The notes: a model not told the origin generated them from the letters alone. Shown: positions 30,409 to 41,582, counted from the stretch's first letter. The stretch is DNA of 64,000 bases from Nannocystis exedens (GCF_002343915.1 NZ_NETK01000001.1:5718001-5782000), one strand, 5' to 3'. Numbers and translations: made by a program.

Positions 30409-32130
30409 ATGGTGCGCGACGGGCGGCGTCCGTTCGCGCGAATGCAGCAAGGATCTCGTTCTTCGATCTCTTCGGCGAGGCGCTTCGCCTCGCCGTGCCT
30501 CTGCCTGTCCCTGCTGGTCGCGTGCGGCGACAGCGGCGCGGGCACGGGCACGGGCACGGGCACGACGGAGGGGGACACCGGTGAGATGACGGTCGGGGGC
30601 ACGACCGACGGAAGTTCCGGCGGGCCGACGTCCGGGGGTGACCCGACGTCGGCCATCGAGGCGCCGACGACCTCGTCATCGTCGTCCGCGTCGCCGACGT
30701 GCGGGGATGGCCAGCTCGATCCCGGCGAGGAGTGCGACGACGGCGCGGCCAACGGCGACGGCGCGGCATGCACGAGCGAATGCAAGCAGCAGACGGCGTG
30801 TACGCCCGCGGGAGACGCATTCGCCCTGCTGTCACGCGTGCCCGCCGGACAGGACGGCACGCTCGCGCGAGGCGAGCCGGTCGTGCTCGACTTCGGCTGC
30901 ACGGTCGACCGCGAGACGGTCAGCGACGCCACGATCGCCGTCCACGGCAGCCAGAGCGGACGGCGCGCCTTCACCGTCGAGTGGACCGAGGACGGCAAGG
31001 CCGAGCTCGTGTTCGCCGCGCCGCTGCACCCCGCCGAGCGCGTCGATGTGACGCTCACCTCGGGCGTCCGCGACGCTCAGGGTGAGGCGCTCGCGCCCCG
31101 GGTGTTTCAGTTCACGGTCTCGGGCGCGCCCGGGACCGGGGTGTTCACGGCCACCGACGCGTCGGTGGGCGCAGGTTTCCCGGCGCTCGGTGACGTCGAC
31201 GGCGACGGCGACCTCGACGTCGTGCGCTCGACCGGTGACGTGTTCCTCAACGAGGGCGGCGACGTGTTCACCGTGGTCGAATACGATTACTCCTGCTATT
31301 CCCTCGGCGGGCACGTCACGCTGGCCGACATCGACGCCGACCGCGACCTCGACATCCTGTGCTTCGGAAACTCCGGCGTGGGCTCGATCTGGCACAACGA
31401 CGGCGCCGGGGCGTTCGCCCAGGGGCCGGCGCAGGACGTGCTGAACGGGAAGGAGAAGTACCTGGCCGGCGACCTCGACGGCGACGGCGACCTCGACCTC
31501 TACGCGGTGACCCTGTCGACCGACGTCGGCGACGAGGTCCTGCTGAACGACGGCGCCGGCGCGTTCACGCCGGGAGCCACGGGGATCGGCTCGGTCTCGA
31601 CCACCGGCGCGGTGCTGACCGACCTCGACGGCGACGGCGACCTCGACGTAGCGTACGGCAACGGGCAATTCGACGAGGCGGCCTCGGTCTCGCTCAACGA
31701 CGGCACGGGTCAGTTCCAGGCCACGCGCGTGTCGCTCGGCAACGGGGCCCACGCGAACAACGGCGTCGACGCCGGCGACGTCGACGGCGACGGTGCGGCC
31801 GACGTGCTGGTCCTGCCCTACTACGACGGGTGGGCGCGGGTCTGGCGGAACTCGGGCGCGGCGATGTTCAGCGAGGGGCACGACTTTGCCACCTCGAACG
31901 TCGAGGACGCTCTGCTGCGCGACCTCGACGGCGACGGCGACCTCGACGCCATCTCGGCCAACGACGACTTCTTCGAGAAGGCCAACCTCGTGTGGTTGAA
32001 CGCGGGTGACGGCACGTTCACCGCCGGCCCGGCGTTCGGCGGCGGCGGCGAGGGCCTCGCGGTGGGCGACGTCGACGGCGACGGCGTGGTCGATGCCGTC
32101 GTCAAGGGGACGGTCTTTCTCGGCGGTTGA
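30409..32130 (+). CDS. FG-GAP/VCBS repeat lipoprotein with DUF4215 and Ig-like domain
   Basis: 573 residues from ATG 30409; ATG 30442 would place the signal peptide closer to the start and is also plausible. Lipobox LLVAC (Cys about 39). A Gly/Thr/Ser-rich linker follows, then one DUF4215 unit (TCGDGQLDPGEECDDG, residues about 95-125). An Ig-like SbsA-type domain comes next (about 130-240: LSRVPAGQDGTLARGEPVVLDFGCTVD...). From about 250 to the end there are about seven FG-GAP repeats with calcium-binding loops such as DVDGDGDLDVV, DLDGDGDLDLY and DVDGDGVVDAV. It forms a surface-exposed propeller, probably outer-membrane anchored. Ligand unknown. Confidence 0.87.
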   Translation: MVRDGRRPFARMQQGSRSSISSARRFASPCLCLSLLVACGDSGAGTGTGTGTTEGDTGEMTVGGTTDGSSGGPTSGGDPTSAIEAPTTSSSSSASPTCGDGQLDPGEECDDGAANGDGAACTSECKQQTACTPAGDAFALLSRVPAGQDGTLARGEPVVLDFGCTVDRETVSDATIAVHGSQSGRRAFTVEWTEDGKAELVFAAPLHPAERVDVTLTSGVRDAQGEALAPRVFQFTVSGAPGTGVFTATDASVGAGFPALGDVDGDGDLDVVRSTGDVFLNEGGDVFTVVEYDYSCYSLGGHVTLADIDADRDLDILCFGNSGVGSIWHNDGAGAFAQGPAQDVLNGKEKYLAGDLDGDGDLDLYAVTLSTDVGDEVLLNDGAGAFTPGATGIGSVSTTGAVLTDLDGDGDLDVAYGNGQFDEAASVSLNDGTGQFQATRVSLGNGAHANNGVDAGDVDGDGAADVLVLPYYDGWARVWRNSGAAMFSEGHDFATSNVEDALLRDLDGDGDLDAISANDDFFEKANLVWLNAGDGTFTAGPAFGGGGEGLAVGDVDGDGVVDAVVKGTVFLGG

Positions 32131-32205
32131 GACTCGTCGCTGCACCTCCGAGCGCCGCGCTCCGTCGGTCGTGTCGACACGCTCGACTCGCTGTCGGCGA
32201 TGCCG

Positions 32206-33441
32206 TCAGAACCTCTCGTTCGCTCGGTCGGCGCAGCGACCTCGGCCGAGTCCCGGCCGCAGCGCCAGGGCCGACGCTGCCGCCGTCGCGGCGAGGCCGA
32301 ACACGCCGCTCACGCCCCAGCGTTCGAGCAGCAGCCCGCCGAGCGCGGAGCCGGTCGCCATGCCGATGAACACCACGGTGAAGAAGCTGGCGTTGAGGCG
32401 GCTGCGGGCGGCCGGGTCGAGGCTGTAGACGATGGTCTGGTGGGCGATGAGGGAGGCCTGCACGCCGAGGTCGAAGCCGACGGTCGCCAGCGCGACCAGC
32501 CACAAGCCGGCGGTGCGGCCCAGCAGCGGCAGGGCCAGCAGCGCGAGGAAGGAGGCCAGCACGAGCGCGGCGCCGAGCCGCGTCACGCCGTGAGGACCGC
32601 GGCGGTCCGACAGGCGCCCGGCCAGCGGTGCGCCGAGCGCTCCGGCGGCCCCGGCCAGGCCGAACGCGCCCGCCGCGGTGCTGCCGAGGTGGAACGGCGC
32701 CGCGTGCAGCCACACCGCCAGCGTCGACCAGAACGCGCTGAACGCCACCGACAGCAGGCCCTGGGCGAGCGCGGCGCGGCGCAGCGCGGGATGACGCCGC
32801 CACAGCGTCCGCAGCGAGCCGAGCAGCGCGGGGTACGACAGGCTCGTCGTCGGCGCGAAGCGAGGCAGCCGCCAGCGCAGCGCCAGCGCGACCAGCGAGA
32901 CGACGGCCGCGGCCAGCGCGAACATCATCCGCCAGCCGAGCTGCTCGGCCACCGCGCCGCTGACCACCCGCGACAGCAGGATGCCCAGCAGCAGCCCGGT
33001 CATCACCGAGCCGACGGCGCGACCGCGGTTCGCGTCCGCCGCCAGCGTGGCCACCGCCGGCACGATGTCCTGCGCGACCGTGGCGACCACGCCCACCGCG
33101 AGGCTGGCCAGCAGCAGCAGCGGCAGGCTGGGCGCGAGGCTGCTCGCCAGCAGCGCGGCGGCGAGGAGCAGCGCCTTGAGGAAGATGACCCGCCGGCGGT
33201 CGTAGCGATCGCCGAGCGGCGTCAGCAGCAGGATGCCGAGCGCATAGCCGAGCTGCGTCAGCGTCGGCACCAGCCCCACGGCGGAGGGCGTGGCGTGCAG
33301 CGCCTCGGCCAGCAGCGCCAGCAGCGGCTGCGCGTAGTAGATCGAGGCGACGACGAGGCCGGTGCTGGCGGCCATCAAGCCGAGCAGCGGGGCGGGCAGG
33401 CGGGTCGCGGGCGCCGGGAGATTCAGCGGGGAGTCGTGCAT
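32206..33441 (-). CDS. MFS transporter
   Basis: 411 residues; ATG 33441 chosen for its AGGA site and because the longer frame adds a hydrophilic tail. Twelve hydrophobic segments. Loop 2-3 motif LTPLGDRYDRRRVIFLKALLL is the MFS motif A. ASIYYAQPLLALLAEALHATPSAVGLVPTLTQLGYALG is typical of the YybF/AraJ-like drug and sugar efflux group. GRLSDRRGPHGVTRLG repeats the motif in the second half. It exports an unknown compound. Divergent from a LysR gene 95 bases away, which most likely controls it. Confidence 0.9.
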   Translation of the reverse strand: MHDSPLNLPAPATRLPAPLLGLMAASTGLVVASIYYAQPLLALLAEALHATPSAVGLVPTLTQLGYALGILLLTPLGDRYDRRRVIFLKALLLAAALLASSLAPSLPLLLLASLAVGVVATVAQDIVPAVATLAADANRGRAVGSVMTGLLLGILLSRVVSGAVAEQLGWRMMFALAAAVVSLVALALRWRLPRFAPTTSLSYPALLGSLRTLWRRHPALRRAALAQGLLSVAFSAFWSTLAVWLHAAPFHLGSTAAGAFGLAGAAGALGAPLAGRLSDRRGPHGVTRLGAALVLASFLALLALPLLGRTAGLWLVALATVGFDLGVQASLIAHQTIVYSLDPAARSRLNASFFTVVFIGMATGSALGGLLLERWGVSGVFGLAATAAASALALRPGLGRGRCADRANERF

Positions 33442-33536
33442 GCGCAGTCCTGCAGGAAGGTCGGTGGCGACACTGTGCGGGACGGGTCCGCGGCCGTGTA
33501 GGCGCCCCGGCGGCACAACTGTTATACGCTGGCCGC

Positions 33537-34451
33537 ATGAGCCCGGAGCCGACCTCGCATGACCGGATCGCGCTGATGCAGACCTTCGTGCGCATCGTCG
33601 AGGCCGGCACCCTGTCGGCCGCGGCGGCCCAGCTGCAGACGACGCAGCCCACGATCAGCCGCCGGCTGCAGGCGCTGGAGCGCTTCTTCGGGGTGCGGCT
33701 GCTGCAGCGCTCGACGCACACGATGAAGCTCACCGAGGACGGCGAGCGCTGCTACGAGCAGGCCAGGGCGCTGCTCGCCAGCTGGGCCGCGTTCGAGTCG
33801 AACCTCCGCGGCGCGAAGGACGAGGCCGAGGGCCTGCTGCGCGTGGTCGTGCCGCACGCGTTCGGCCAGCTGCAGCTGGTCGACCCGCTGCTCCGGTTCC
33901 TGCAGCGGCATCCACGGGTGGACGTCGAGTGGCTGCTGCGCGACGATTTCCGCGATCTGATCGCCGGCGGGGTCGATTGCGCGATCCAGGCCGGCGAGGT
34001 GCGCGACCCGTCGCTGGTGGCGCTGCGCTTGACGGAGATCCCCCGCATCGTCGTCGCCGCGCCGGCGCTGCTCGGCAAGGAGCCGCCGGCGGACGACCCG
34101 GCGGCGCTGGCCGGGCTGCCGTGGCTGGCGTTCAGCACGTTCTACCGCCGTGAAGTGGTGCTGACGCACACCACCAGCGGGGCGACGTCTCGCCTGCCGA
34201 TCCGCCCGCGGCTGGCCACCGACAGCCTGTTCCCGCTGCGCCAGGCGGCGCTGGCCGGCACCGGCGCGGCGATCGTCTCGACCTGGCTGGTCGAGGACGA
34301 CCTCGCGGCCGGTCGCCTGGTCCATCTCGTGCCGTCGTGGCGCGCCGCGCCGCTGCCGGTGTGGCTGGTATATCCCTATGCACAGTTCTACCCGGCGCGA
34401 CTGCGGCGATTCGTGGAGGCGGTGAAGGAGTGGGCGGCGCAGCGGCGCTGA
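33537..34451 (+). CDS. LysR-family transcriptional regulator (A)
   Basis: 304 residues. N-terminal winged helix: MQTFVRIVEAGTLSAAAAQLQTTQPTISRRLQALERFFGVRLLQRSTHTMKLTEDGE. Then a substrate-binding domain (LLRVVVPHAFGQLQLVDPLLRFLQRHPRVDVEWLL, ... GTGAAIVSTWLVEDDLAAGRLVHLVP). It probably controls the divergent MFS gene, the classic LysR arrangement. A -10-like GTTATAC lies just before the start (around 33522). Inducer unknown. Confidence 0.9.
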   Translation: MSPEPTSHDRIALMQTFVRIVEAGTLSAAAAQLQTTQPTISRRLQALERFFGVRLLQRSTHTMKLTEDGERCYEQARALLASWAAFESNLRGAKDEAEGLLRVVVPHAFGQLQLVDPLLRFLQRHPRVDVEWLLRDDFRDLIAGGVDCAIQAGEVRDPSLVALRLTEIPRIVVAAPALLGKEPPADDPAALAGLPWLAFSTFYRREVVLTHTTSGATSRLPIRPRLATDSLFPLRQAALAGTGAAIVSTWLVEDDLAAGRLVHLVPSWRAAPLPVWLVYPYAQFYPARLRRFVEAVKEWAAQRR

Positions 34452-34704
34452 GCCGAATGCACGTCGCGTCCGCGACTGCGGTCCGCTCCGATCGCATTGC
34501 GTCGTCGAGCCAATCGATGGCCGCGGGCGGCGCGCCGGGCCCGGACGCGACCGCGGCGGAATGAGGCGCCGACGATACGAATCATTGCTCCTGTCGTCGA
34601 TCCGCGGATCTGCAATCACCGCACCCGCGATGGCCGCGAGAGAATCATGGCGATTCTGCCGGGGTCGCCGGGCCGCTGCGTGCAGATCATGCACCTGCAC
34701 GCAA

Positions 34705-36132
34705 TCACGCGTCGAGCCGGGTCCCCCGGCCGTCGCCGTCGGCCTCGGCGCGCTGCGTCCGCGCGGCCGGTGCGGACGCGTCGGCGGATCGGGCGGGCGT
34801 GCAGCCCGGCTTCGTGCGACCGTATTCATGGAGTCGGTACTGGATCTTGCGCGCCGAGATGCCGAGGATCCGGGCCGCCTTGCTGGTGCTGCCGCCGGTG
34901 TGCTCGAGGGTCTGCAGGATCGCGTAGCGCTCGATGTCCCACAGGCTGGCGCCGGGGATCACCGGCGCGTTGCGCTGATCGAGCACCGCGGCGGTGAACT
35001 CGCGCGGCAGGTCTCTCGGCTCGATCTCGCGGCCGCGCGTCAAAATTACCGCCCGCTCGATGCACTGCTCGAGCTGCCGCACGTTGGCGGGCCAGTCGAG
35101 GCCGAACAGGATCTGCAGCACCCGCTCGGCGCAGCCGGTGACCGACTTGCCGAGCTTGCGCGCGTGCCGTTGCACGAAGTGGGTCGCCAGCAGCGGGATG
35201 TCGTCCCGGCGCTCGCGCAGGGCCGGGACGCGGAGGCTGACGACCTGCAGGCGGTCCGCCAGATCCTGGCGGAACCGGCCGCGCGCGACCACCTCCGCGA
35301 GATCGTGGCGGGCGGTGGCGATGACGCGCACGTCGATCTCGAGGCGGGCGCCGCCGAACCGCGTCACGCAGCGATCCTGCAGCAGGGCGAGCAGGCGAGC
35401 CTGCAGCGCGAGCGGCAGCGCGTCGACGTCGGCGAGCAGGAGGGTGCCGCGGTGGGCCGCCAGCACGCGACCTTCGGCGCCGAACAGCTCGTCGTTCAGG
35501 GTCGCCTCGTCGGCGGTGCTGCAGCCGACGCGCACGAGCCGGCCCGGGCGCCCGCTGAGCTGGTGGATCAGGCGGGCGATGTGCTGCTTGCCAGCGCCGC
35601 GCTCGCCGGTGATGAGCAGCGAGACCGGCGCCTCGGCGACCTGCCCGGCGAGCGCCACCAGGTCACGGTGGGCCCGGCTCTGGCCGACGAGGTCGGCGCC
35701 GGCCTCGGCGCCGGCGGCCGCGCGCGCCTCCTTCACCCCGCTGGCGAGGGCCCGACCGGCGACGATGCGCTGGAGCGTGAGCAGCACCTGCTCGAAGTTG
35801 AGCGGCTTGCTGAGGTAATCGTCGGCGCCGAGCTGCATGGCCTCGACGGCGCCCTCGACCGAGCCGAAGCCGGACATGACGACGACCGCGACCTCGGGCA
35901 GCCGCTCGCGCAGGCGCGCCAGCAGCTCGATGCCGCCGAGCGCGGGCATCTTGACGTCGGTGAGGACGATGTCGGGTCGCCACTCGTCGGCCCGCCCGAG
36001 CGCCTTGTAGCCGTCGGCGGCGCACTGGACCTCGTACCCCTCCTCTCGCAGCAGGGCGGACAGCGCCGAGCGGGCGCCCGGCTCGTCGTCGACGATGAGG
36101 ATCCGTGGGGCAGCGGGGCTCGGGTTCGGCAT
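34705..36132 (-). CDS. NtrC-like response regulator lacking the sigma-54 contact loop
   Basis: 475 residues. Receiver domain (ILIVDDEPGARSAL, phospho-Asp in DIVLTDVKMP, KPLNF). The AAA+ domain is degenerate: Walker A is GERGAGKQH. The region that should hold the GAFTGA loop reads ELFGAEGRVLAAHRGTLLLADVD, so GAFTGA is absent and Walker B is LLLADVD, not LFLDEIG. The Arg-finger zone is RFRQDLADRL. The C-terminal Fis-type HTH is intact: STSKAARILGISARKIQYRLHEYGR. It should bind DNA but not activate sigma-54 in the usual way, as in HupR/TyrR-like proteins that work with sigma-70. The start codon sits next to a palindromic element whose GAGG serves as a ribosome-binding site. Confidence 0.88.
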   Translation of the reverse strand: MPNPSPAAPRILIVDDEPGARSALSALLREEGYEVQCAADGYKALGRADEWRPDIVLTDVKMPALGGIELLARLRERLPEVAVVVMSGFGSVEGAVEAMQLGADDYLSKPLNFEQVLLTLQRIVAGRALASGVKEARAAAGAEAGADLVGQSRAHRDLVALAGQVAEAPVSLLITGERGAGKQHIARLIHQLSGRPGRLVRVGCSTADEATLNDELFGAEGRVLAAHRGTLLLADVDALPLALQARLLALLQDRCVTRFGGARLEIDVRVIATARHDLAEVVARGRFRQDLADRLQVVSLRVPALRERRDDIPLLATHFVQRHARKLGKSVTGCAERVLQILFGLDWPANVRQLEQCIERAVILTRGREIEPRDLPREFTAAVLDQRNAPVIPGASLWDIERYAILQTLEHTGGSTSKAARILGISARKIQYRLHEYGRTKPGCTPARSADASAPAARTQRAEADGDGRGTRLDA

Positions 36133-36136
36133 GGAT

Positions 36137-36154
36137 ATGTCCTCAAAGACAGGT
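36137..36154. repeat. Palindromic element, copy 12, at the translation start of the NtrC-like gene
   Basis: ATGTCCTCAAAGACAGGT with TGTC and GACA arms. Read on the minus strand it gives TTTGAGGACATATCC directly before the ATG of the NtrC-like gene, so its GAGG is the best available Shine-Dalgarno sequence. Confidence 0.6.
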
Positions 36155-36527
36155 TCGTCGCGCGGCTCGCCGGCGGCGAGAAGGTCGACCTCCGAGGTTC
36201 AGCAACCCGCGTGCCAGATCGCGGGCCGGTGAGCACGCAAGGTTCGCGGCGGGCGAGGTGCAGCGGTTGCGTGAAGGTGCATGGTTTGCGCGGAGCGCAG
36301 AACCGGGCCGCCAGTCGCGGGACCGCGACGTATGGAAGAAGCCGGCGGGGCCGGTCGACGTGCGTGGCCTCGCCGATCCACGGGCGCGGCGGCGAGGCGC
36401 GACGTGCAGGTTCTGCACGGGCGCGCAAGGCACTCGCGCGCGATGCAGAGTTCGGCCGCCGTGGGCCCACAAAGACGTCCGACGAACGATGGCATGACGC
36501 TTGCTCGATGCTCCTCGACCTCGACCC
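36155..36527. other. Spacer between divergent signalling genes
   Basis: About 370 bases upstream of two divergent regulators. No supportable gene; frames here are Arg-rich artefacts. Confidence 0.4.
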
Positions 36528-36938
36528 ATGACCCGATGCGCAATCCAACAGCCCGTGCTGGCCGGCGTCGTCATCGAGCGACCGGTGTCGGTCCTCGTCG
36601 TCGACGGCGAGCCGAAGACGGCGAGCGTCCTGGTCAAGCTGCTCCGGGTCGACGGCTTCGTCGTCGAGGTCGCCGCCGACGCGGCGGCGGCCGAGGCCCG
36701 GGTCGAGCGCGGCCCGCGACCCGACGTGCTGGTGATGGACGTCTCGCCGGCGCGCGCGGGCGAGGTCGAGACGCTGCGGCGGATCCACGCGCGCCATCCG
36801 ACGCTGCGCCTCGTGCTCGTCACGGCTCACCCGCAGGTCGCCGAGCGGCTCGCGCTCGGCGCGGCGCCGGGCTGCCGGATCGTCACCAAGCCGCTCGATT
36901 ACGCCGGGCTCTTGCGGCTGCTGGACGGCGGCGCGTGA
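36528..36938 (+). CDS. Stand-alone receiver-domain protein
   Basis: 136 residues from ATG 36528; a TTG at 36501 is possible. One CheY-like domain: SVLVVDGEPKTASVLVKLLRVDGFVVEVAADAAAAEA, phospho-acceptor Asp in DVLVMDVSPAR, Thr in LVTAHPQ and Lys in IVTKPLDYAG. The acidic pair is D-G-E instead of D-D/E, so metal binding may be altered. No output domain. It lies 46 bases before the globin-coupled kinase and may be a phosphate sink or relay for that system. Confidence 0.78.
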   Translation: MTRCAIQQPVLAGVVIERPVSVLVVDGEPKTASVLVKLLRVDGFVVEVAADAAAAEARVERGPRPDVLVMDVSPARAGEVETLRRIHARHPTLRLVLVTAHPQVAERLALGAAPGCRIVTKPLDYAGLLRLLDGGA

Positions 36939-36984
36939 GGCCGAATTGGCGGGGATACGGGCCCTTGTTGCCGCGCAGGTCGAG

Positions 36985-38702
36985 ATGGTAATTTTCACGC
37001 GAATCCAGCGAGAGCGACGGTTTCCCCTGCCGAGCCACGGTCTTCCAGCCCGGGACCCTCCTGCCGCGGAGACCCGCTTCGAGGAGCTGAAGCGCTACGT
37101 CGCGTTCGCGGGGGAGGACGCGGCGCTGCTGCGATCCTTCCGTGACGTCGCGGCGCCTCATTTCGCCCGGATCGCCCAGGAGTTCTACGACCGGATCCGC
37201 CAGCACGACGAGGCGCACGCGGTGTTCACCGGCGAGGCCCAGATCGCGCGGCTGCAGCGGTCGCTGGTGCTGTGGATGGAGCGGCTGTTCGGCGGCCGCT
37301 ACGACGAGGCCTACTTCGAGGACACGGCCCAGATCGGCCGCGTCCACGTCAAGGTCGGGCTGCCGCAGCGCTACATGTTCACGGCGATGGCATTGATCCG
37401 CTCGTCGCTGCTGAAGATCGCCGAGGCCGCGGGTCCGTCGGGCCTCGCGGTGATGGACGCGATCTCTCGCCTGCTCGACCTCGAGCTGGCGATCATGCTC
37501 GAGAGCTACCGCGACAACTTCGTCGCCCGCATCCAGCAGGTCGAACGCCTCGAGCGCCAGGCGCTCGGCGCCTCGCTGGCGCGCACGGAGCACCGCTACG
37601 TCAACGCGGTGGAGCTCGCGCACGTGATCATCGTCGGTCTCGACGCGCAGGGGTCGATCCTGCTGTTCAACCAGGAGGCCGAGCGGATCACCGGCTTCGC
37701 GCGCGACGAGGTGATCGGCCGCTCCTTGCTCGACTGCCTGGCGATCGACGAGACCGGCGAGGGCGCGGCGCTGCGGGAGATCTTGCGCCGCTTCGCGGCC
37801 GCGCAGGGCCAGGCGAGCGAGCGCGAGGTGGTGAGCCGGGCGATCGAGACCGCGGTCAGCACGCGCAGCGGTCAGCGCCGCAGCGTGCTGTGGCAGCTCA
37901 CGCACGCGCCGTCGAGCGGCGACGACGTGTGCGTGTTCGCCATCGGCCGCGACACCACCGACGAAAAAGCGCTGCTGGCCCGCACCAAGCAGCAGGAGAA
38001 GCTGGCGGCGGTCGGCACGCTCGCGGCCGGCCTGGCCCACGAGATCCGCAACCCGCTCAACGGCGCCCAGCTCCACGTCACCTACCTCGATCGCTCGCTC
38101 AAGAAGTCCGGCGCGCACCCCGAGCTGATCGAGACCGTCGGCGTCGTGGCCGACGAGATCAAGCGCCTCGGCAGCCTCGTCACCGAGTTCCTGGCGTTCG
38201 CGCGGCCGAAGCCGCTGCTGCTCAAGCGGGTGATGGTGCAGACGCTGCTCGAGCGGGCGGCGCAGATGGTCGCCGCGCAGGCGCACCAGCACGGGGTGAC
38301 GGTGGTGCTCGACGTCCCGCCGCAGCCGATCGAGATCGAGGCCGACGGGGCCAAGCTCGAGCAGGTGCTGCTCAACCTGACGCAGAACGCGATCGAGGCG
38401 GTCGCCGCCGAGGCGAGGGCCGGCCGGGTGGTGCTGCGGGCGCGGCGGCAGCCGCAGACGGCGTCGTTCGAGATCGAAGACGACGGCCCCGGGATCCCCG
38501 CCGACGCCCCGATCTTCGACGCCTTCTTCTCGACCAAGCCGCAGGGCACCGGCCTCGGCCTGTCGATCTCGTACCGCATCGTCACCGACCACGGCGGCAC
38601 CCTCGACGTCGACAGCAAGCGCGGATGCACCATCTTCCGCATCGTGCTGCCGCTCGACGGCCCGCCCGACAGCGCGAGCCGGTCGCGCGTGGAGGCCTCG
38701 TA

Positions 38703-38703
<1 letters not shown>
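36985..38703 (+). CDS. Globin-coupled PAS sensor histidine kinase, NtrB-like
   Basis: 572 residues from ATG 36985 (AGG six bases upstream; a TTG at 36946 is less likely). Residues about 30-180 form a protoglobin/globin-coupled sensor domain: RFEELKRYVAFAGEDAALL, HFARIAQEFYDRI and IGRVHVKVGLPQRYMF, which carries the probable haem-binding His. Next a PAS domain (about 195-330, VIIVGLDAQGSILLFNQEAERITGFARDEVIG). Then HisKA LAAGLAHEIRNPLNGAQLHVTYLDR and HATPase with NLTQNAIEA, DDGPGIP and GTGLGLSIS. Cytoplasmic. Suggested to sense oxygen or another gas and phosphorylate the NtrC regulator whose ATG overlaps its TAA. Confidence 0.9.
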
Positions 38704-40064
<1,361 letters not shown>

Positions 40065-40257
40065 GCCGGGGGCGCGGCGCGCGAGGACCCCCGCGCCGAA
40101 TCGACCACGCGAGCGGCGGGCATGTGCCGCATGGTCAGCAAGCGACGTGCCAGGCGTTACGGCAGCGATTCCTCGCCGGGGCCGTGGGCGGAGACGAACG
40201 GCCTGCGCCGCGGCGCAGTTGTTGCGATCGTCGACCGGCAGGCGGCCTTGATGGCGG

Positions 40258-40395
40258 TCATTCTTGTGACCGGTGACGCAGGCGGTAGCGGTTGAACAGA
40301 AACACGCCGACGATGACGAGCGCGCCGCACAACCAACCGAGCATGTTGGTGGCAAATCCGGGGAACGCGGCGATGAAGGCGATGGTGGTGGTCAT
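40258..40395 (-). CDS. Small single-span membrane protein (45 aa)
   Basis: Starts at ATG 40395 with GAGGAG upstream and ends at TGA 40258-40260. Sequence begins MTTTIAFIAAFPGFATNM, followed by one hydrophobic segment LGWLCGALVIVGVFLFN and a basic tail RYRLRHRSQE. Topology would be N-out, C-in by the positive-inside rule. Too short for most gene finders. No family known. The good ribosome-binding site and compact membrane-protein composition support it, but codons are less G/C-ending than the neighbours. Confidence 0.55.
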   Translation of the reverse strand: MTTTIAFIAAFPGFATNMLGWLCGALVIVGVFLFNRYRLRHRSQE

Positions 40396-40871
40396 TCGAT
40401 GCTCCTCGCCGATCGAATAGCAAGGCTCGTACCATTCGCACGGCCCATCACCGCGGCGCTCCGGCGGCCTCGACGGCGCAGAACGGCGATTGGTTTGCGC
40501 GGTGCTGCAGATCGTGCGACCGCGCCGAGATGCTCGGCGCCGCCGACGTAGCGGCAGCGACGAGCGAGCTCCGCCGCAGCCGGCGCCGCGGACGCGAAGC
40601 GCCCGCTGGCTCGATCGCGCGGTGAGCCGGAGCGCGCAGCCGTCGATGGCCAGGTCGCGGGAGGTGCTCGAGGTCGATCGACGACACGCCCGCGCTTCAC
40701 GGGCTCATGGTGGGCTCGCTGCGTCGCTGCTTCACCCACGTAGTAGGGCCGTGACGCGGCGAATCCATGCCGCGCCGGTCCGCGCCCGCCGTGAGGCCTG
40801 ACTCGCGCGATGCGACGCGAGATTGGACGAGTCGGACGCGGCTGCGCTACGGTCGGCGCAGTGAGGCGATC
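40396..40871. other. Spacer upstream of lipoprotein gene
   Basis: About 475 bases with no supportable gene. Holds the promoters of the divergent small membrane protein and lipoprotein genes. Confidence 0.4.
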
Positions 40872-41582
40872 ATGCGACGACTTGGGATGATGCTGGCCGC
40901 GAGCGCGTGTCTGGCGATGGCGTGCGGCTCGGAGAAGACCACCAGCACCGAGGGCGAACCCACCGGCGGCGAGCCGACGAGCGGCACGAGCACCGACGCG
41001 GCGCCGACGACCGGCGCGCTGATGTGCGAGGCGTACCTGGACGACGAGGACGACGGCGAGCTGGTGGTCATCACGCTCGCCAACAACGGCGCGGCGCCGC
41101 TCTGGTTCGAAGCGGTCGGCTGCGTGGGCGTACCGCCGCTGCAGATCACCAACAGCCAGGGAGAATCGGTCCCCGTGCTCACCGGTTGCGCGCCTCCCGA
41201 CTGCCAATCGGTGATGGAGGGCGACTGCGTGCGCGAGTGCGACCCCTGCAGCCCGCCGCCGGGCCTGCGCCTCGATCCGGGGGCGCGCCTGGAGGTGTGG
41301 TGGTCGCAGCAGGACGTCGAATTCCTCGACATCACGGCCGAGTGCGCGCCAGGGCCGGGCTGCGCGGGCGAGTGCATCCGGGGCGTCCGGCGCCCGCCGG
41401 GGATCTACGAGATCACGGTCACCGCATACAAGGAGTGCGCCGGCGCCTGCGAGTGCGCCGAGCCGGACCCCGAGATGGGCTGCTACGTGTCCGGCGCGAT
41501 CGAGGCCGATCAGCCGGTGACGGTGACGGTGCCGCTCGACTACCCCGCGGTCACCGAGATCGAGGTGCCGTTCGGCGAGTGA
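40872..41582 (+). CDS. Hypothetical Cys-rich lipoprotein
   Basis: 236 residues from ATG 40872 with GAGG nine bases upstream. Lipobox LAMAC (Cys about 18), a Thr/Glu/Gly/Ser linker to about residue 50, then a single beta-rich domain: MCEAYLDDEDDGELVVITLANNGAAPLWFEAVGCVG looks like an immunoglobulin-like fold in which a polar side chain network binds the first Cys pair. Thirteen or so cysteines are present (CAPPDCQSVMEGDCVRECDPC, CAPGPGCAGECIRG, KECAGACECAEPDPEMGC), implying many disulfides. Family unknown. A palindromic element begins five bases after the stop. Confidence 0.75.
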   Translation: MRRLGMMLAASACLAMACGSEKTTSTEGEPTGGEPTSGTSTDAAPTTGALMCEAYLDDEDDGELVVITLANNGAAPLWFEAVGCVGVPPLQITNSQGESVPVLTGCAPPDCQSVMEGDCVRECDPCSPPPGLRLDPGARLEVWWSQQDVEFLDITAECAPGPGCAGECIRGVRRPPGIYEITVTAYKECAGACECAEPDPEMGCYVSGAIEADQPVTVTVPLDYPAVTEIEVPFGE

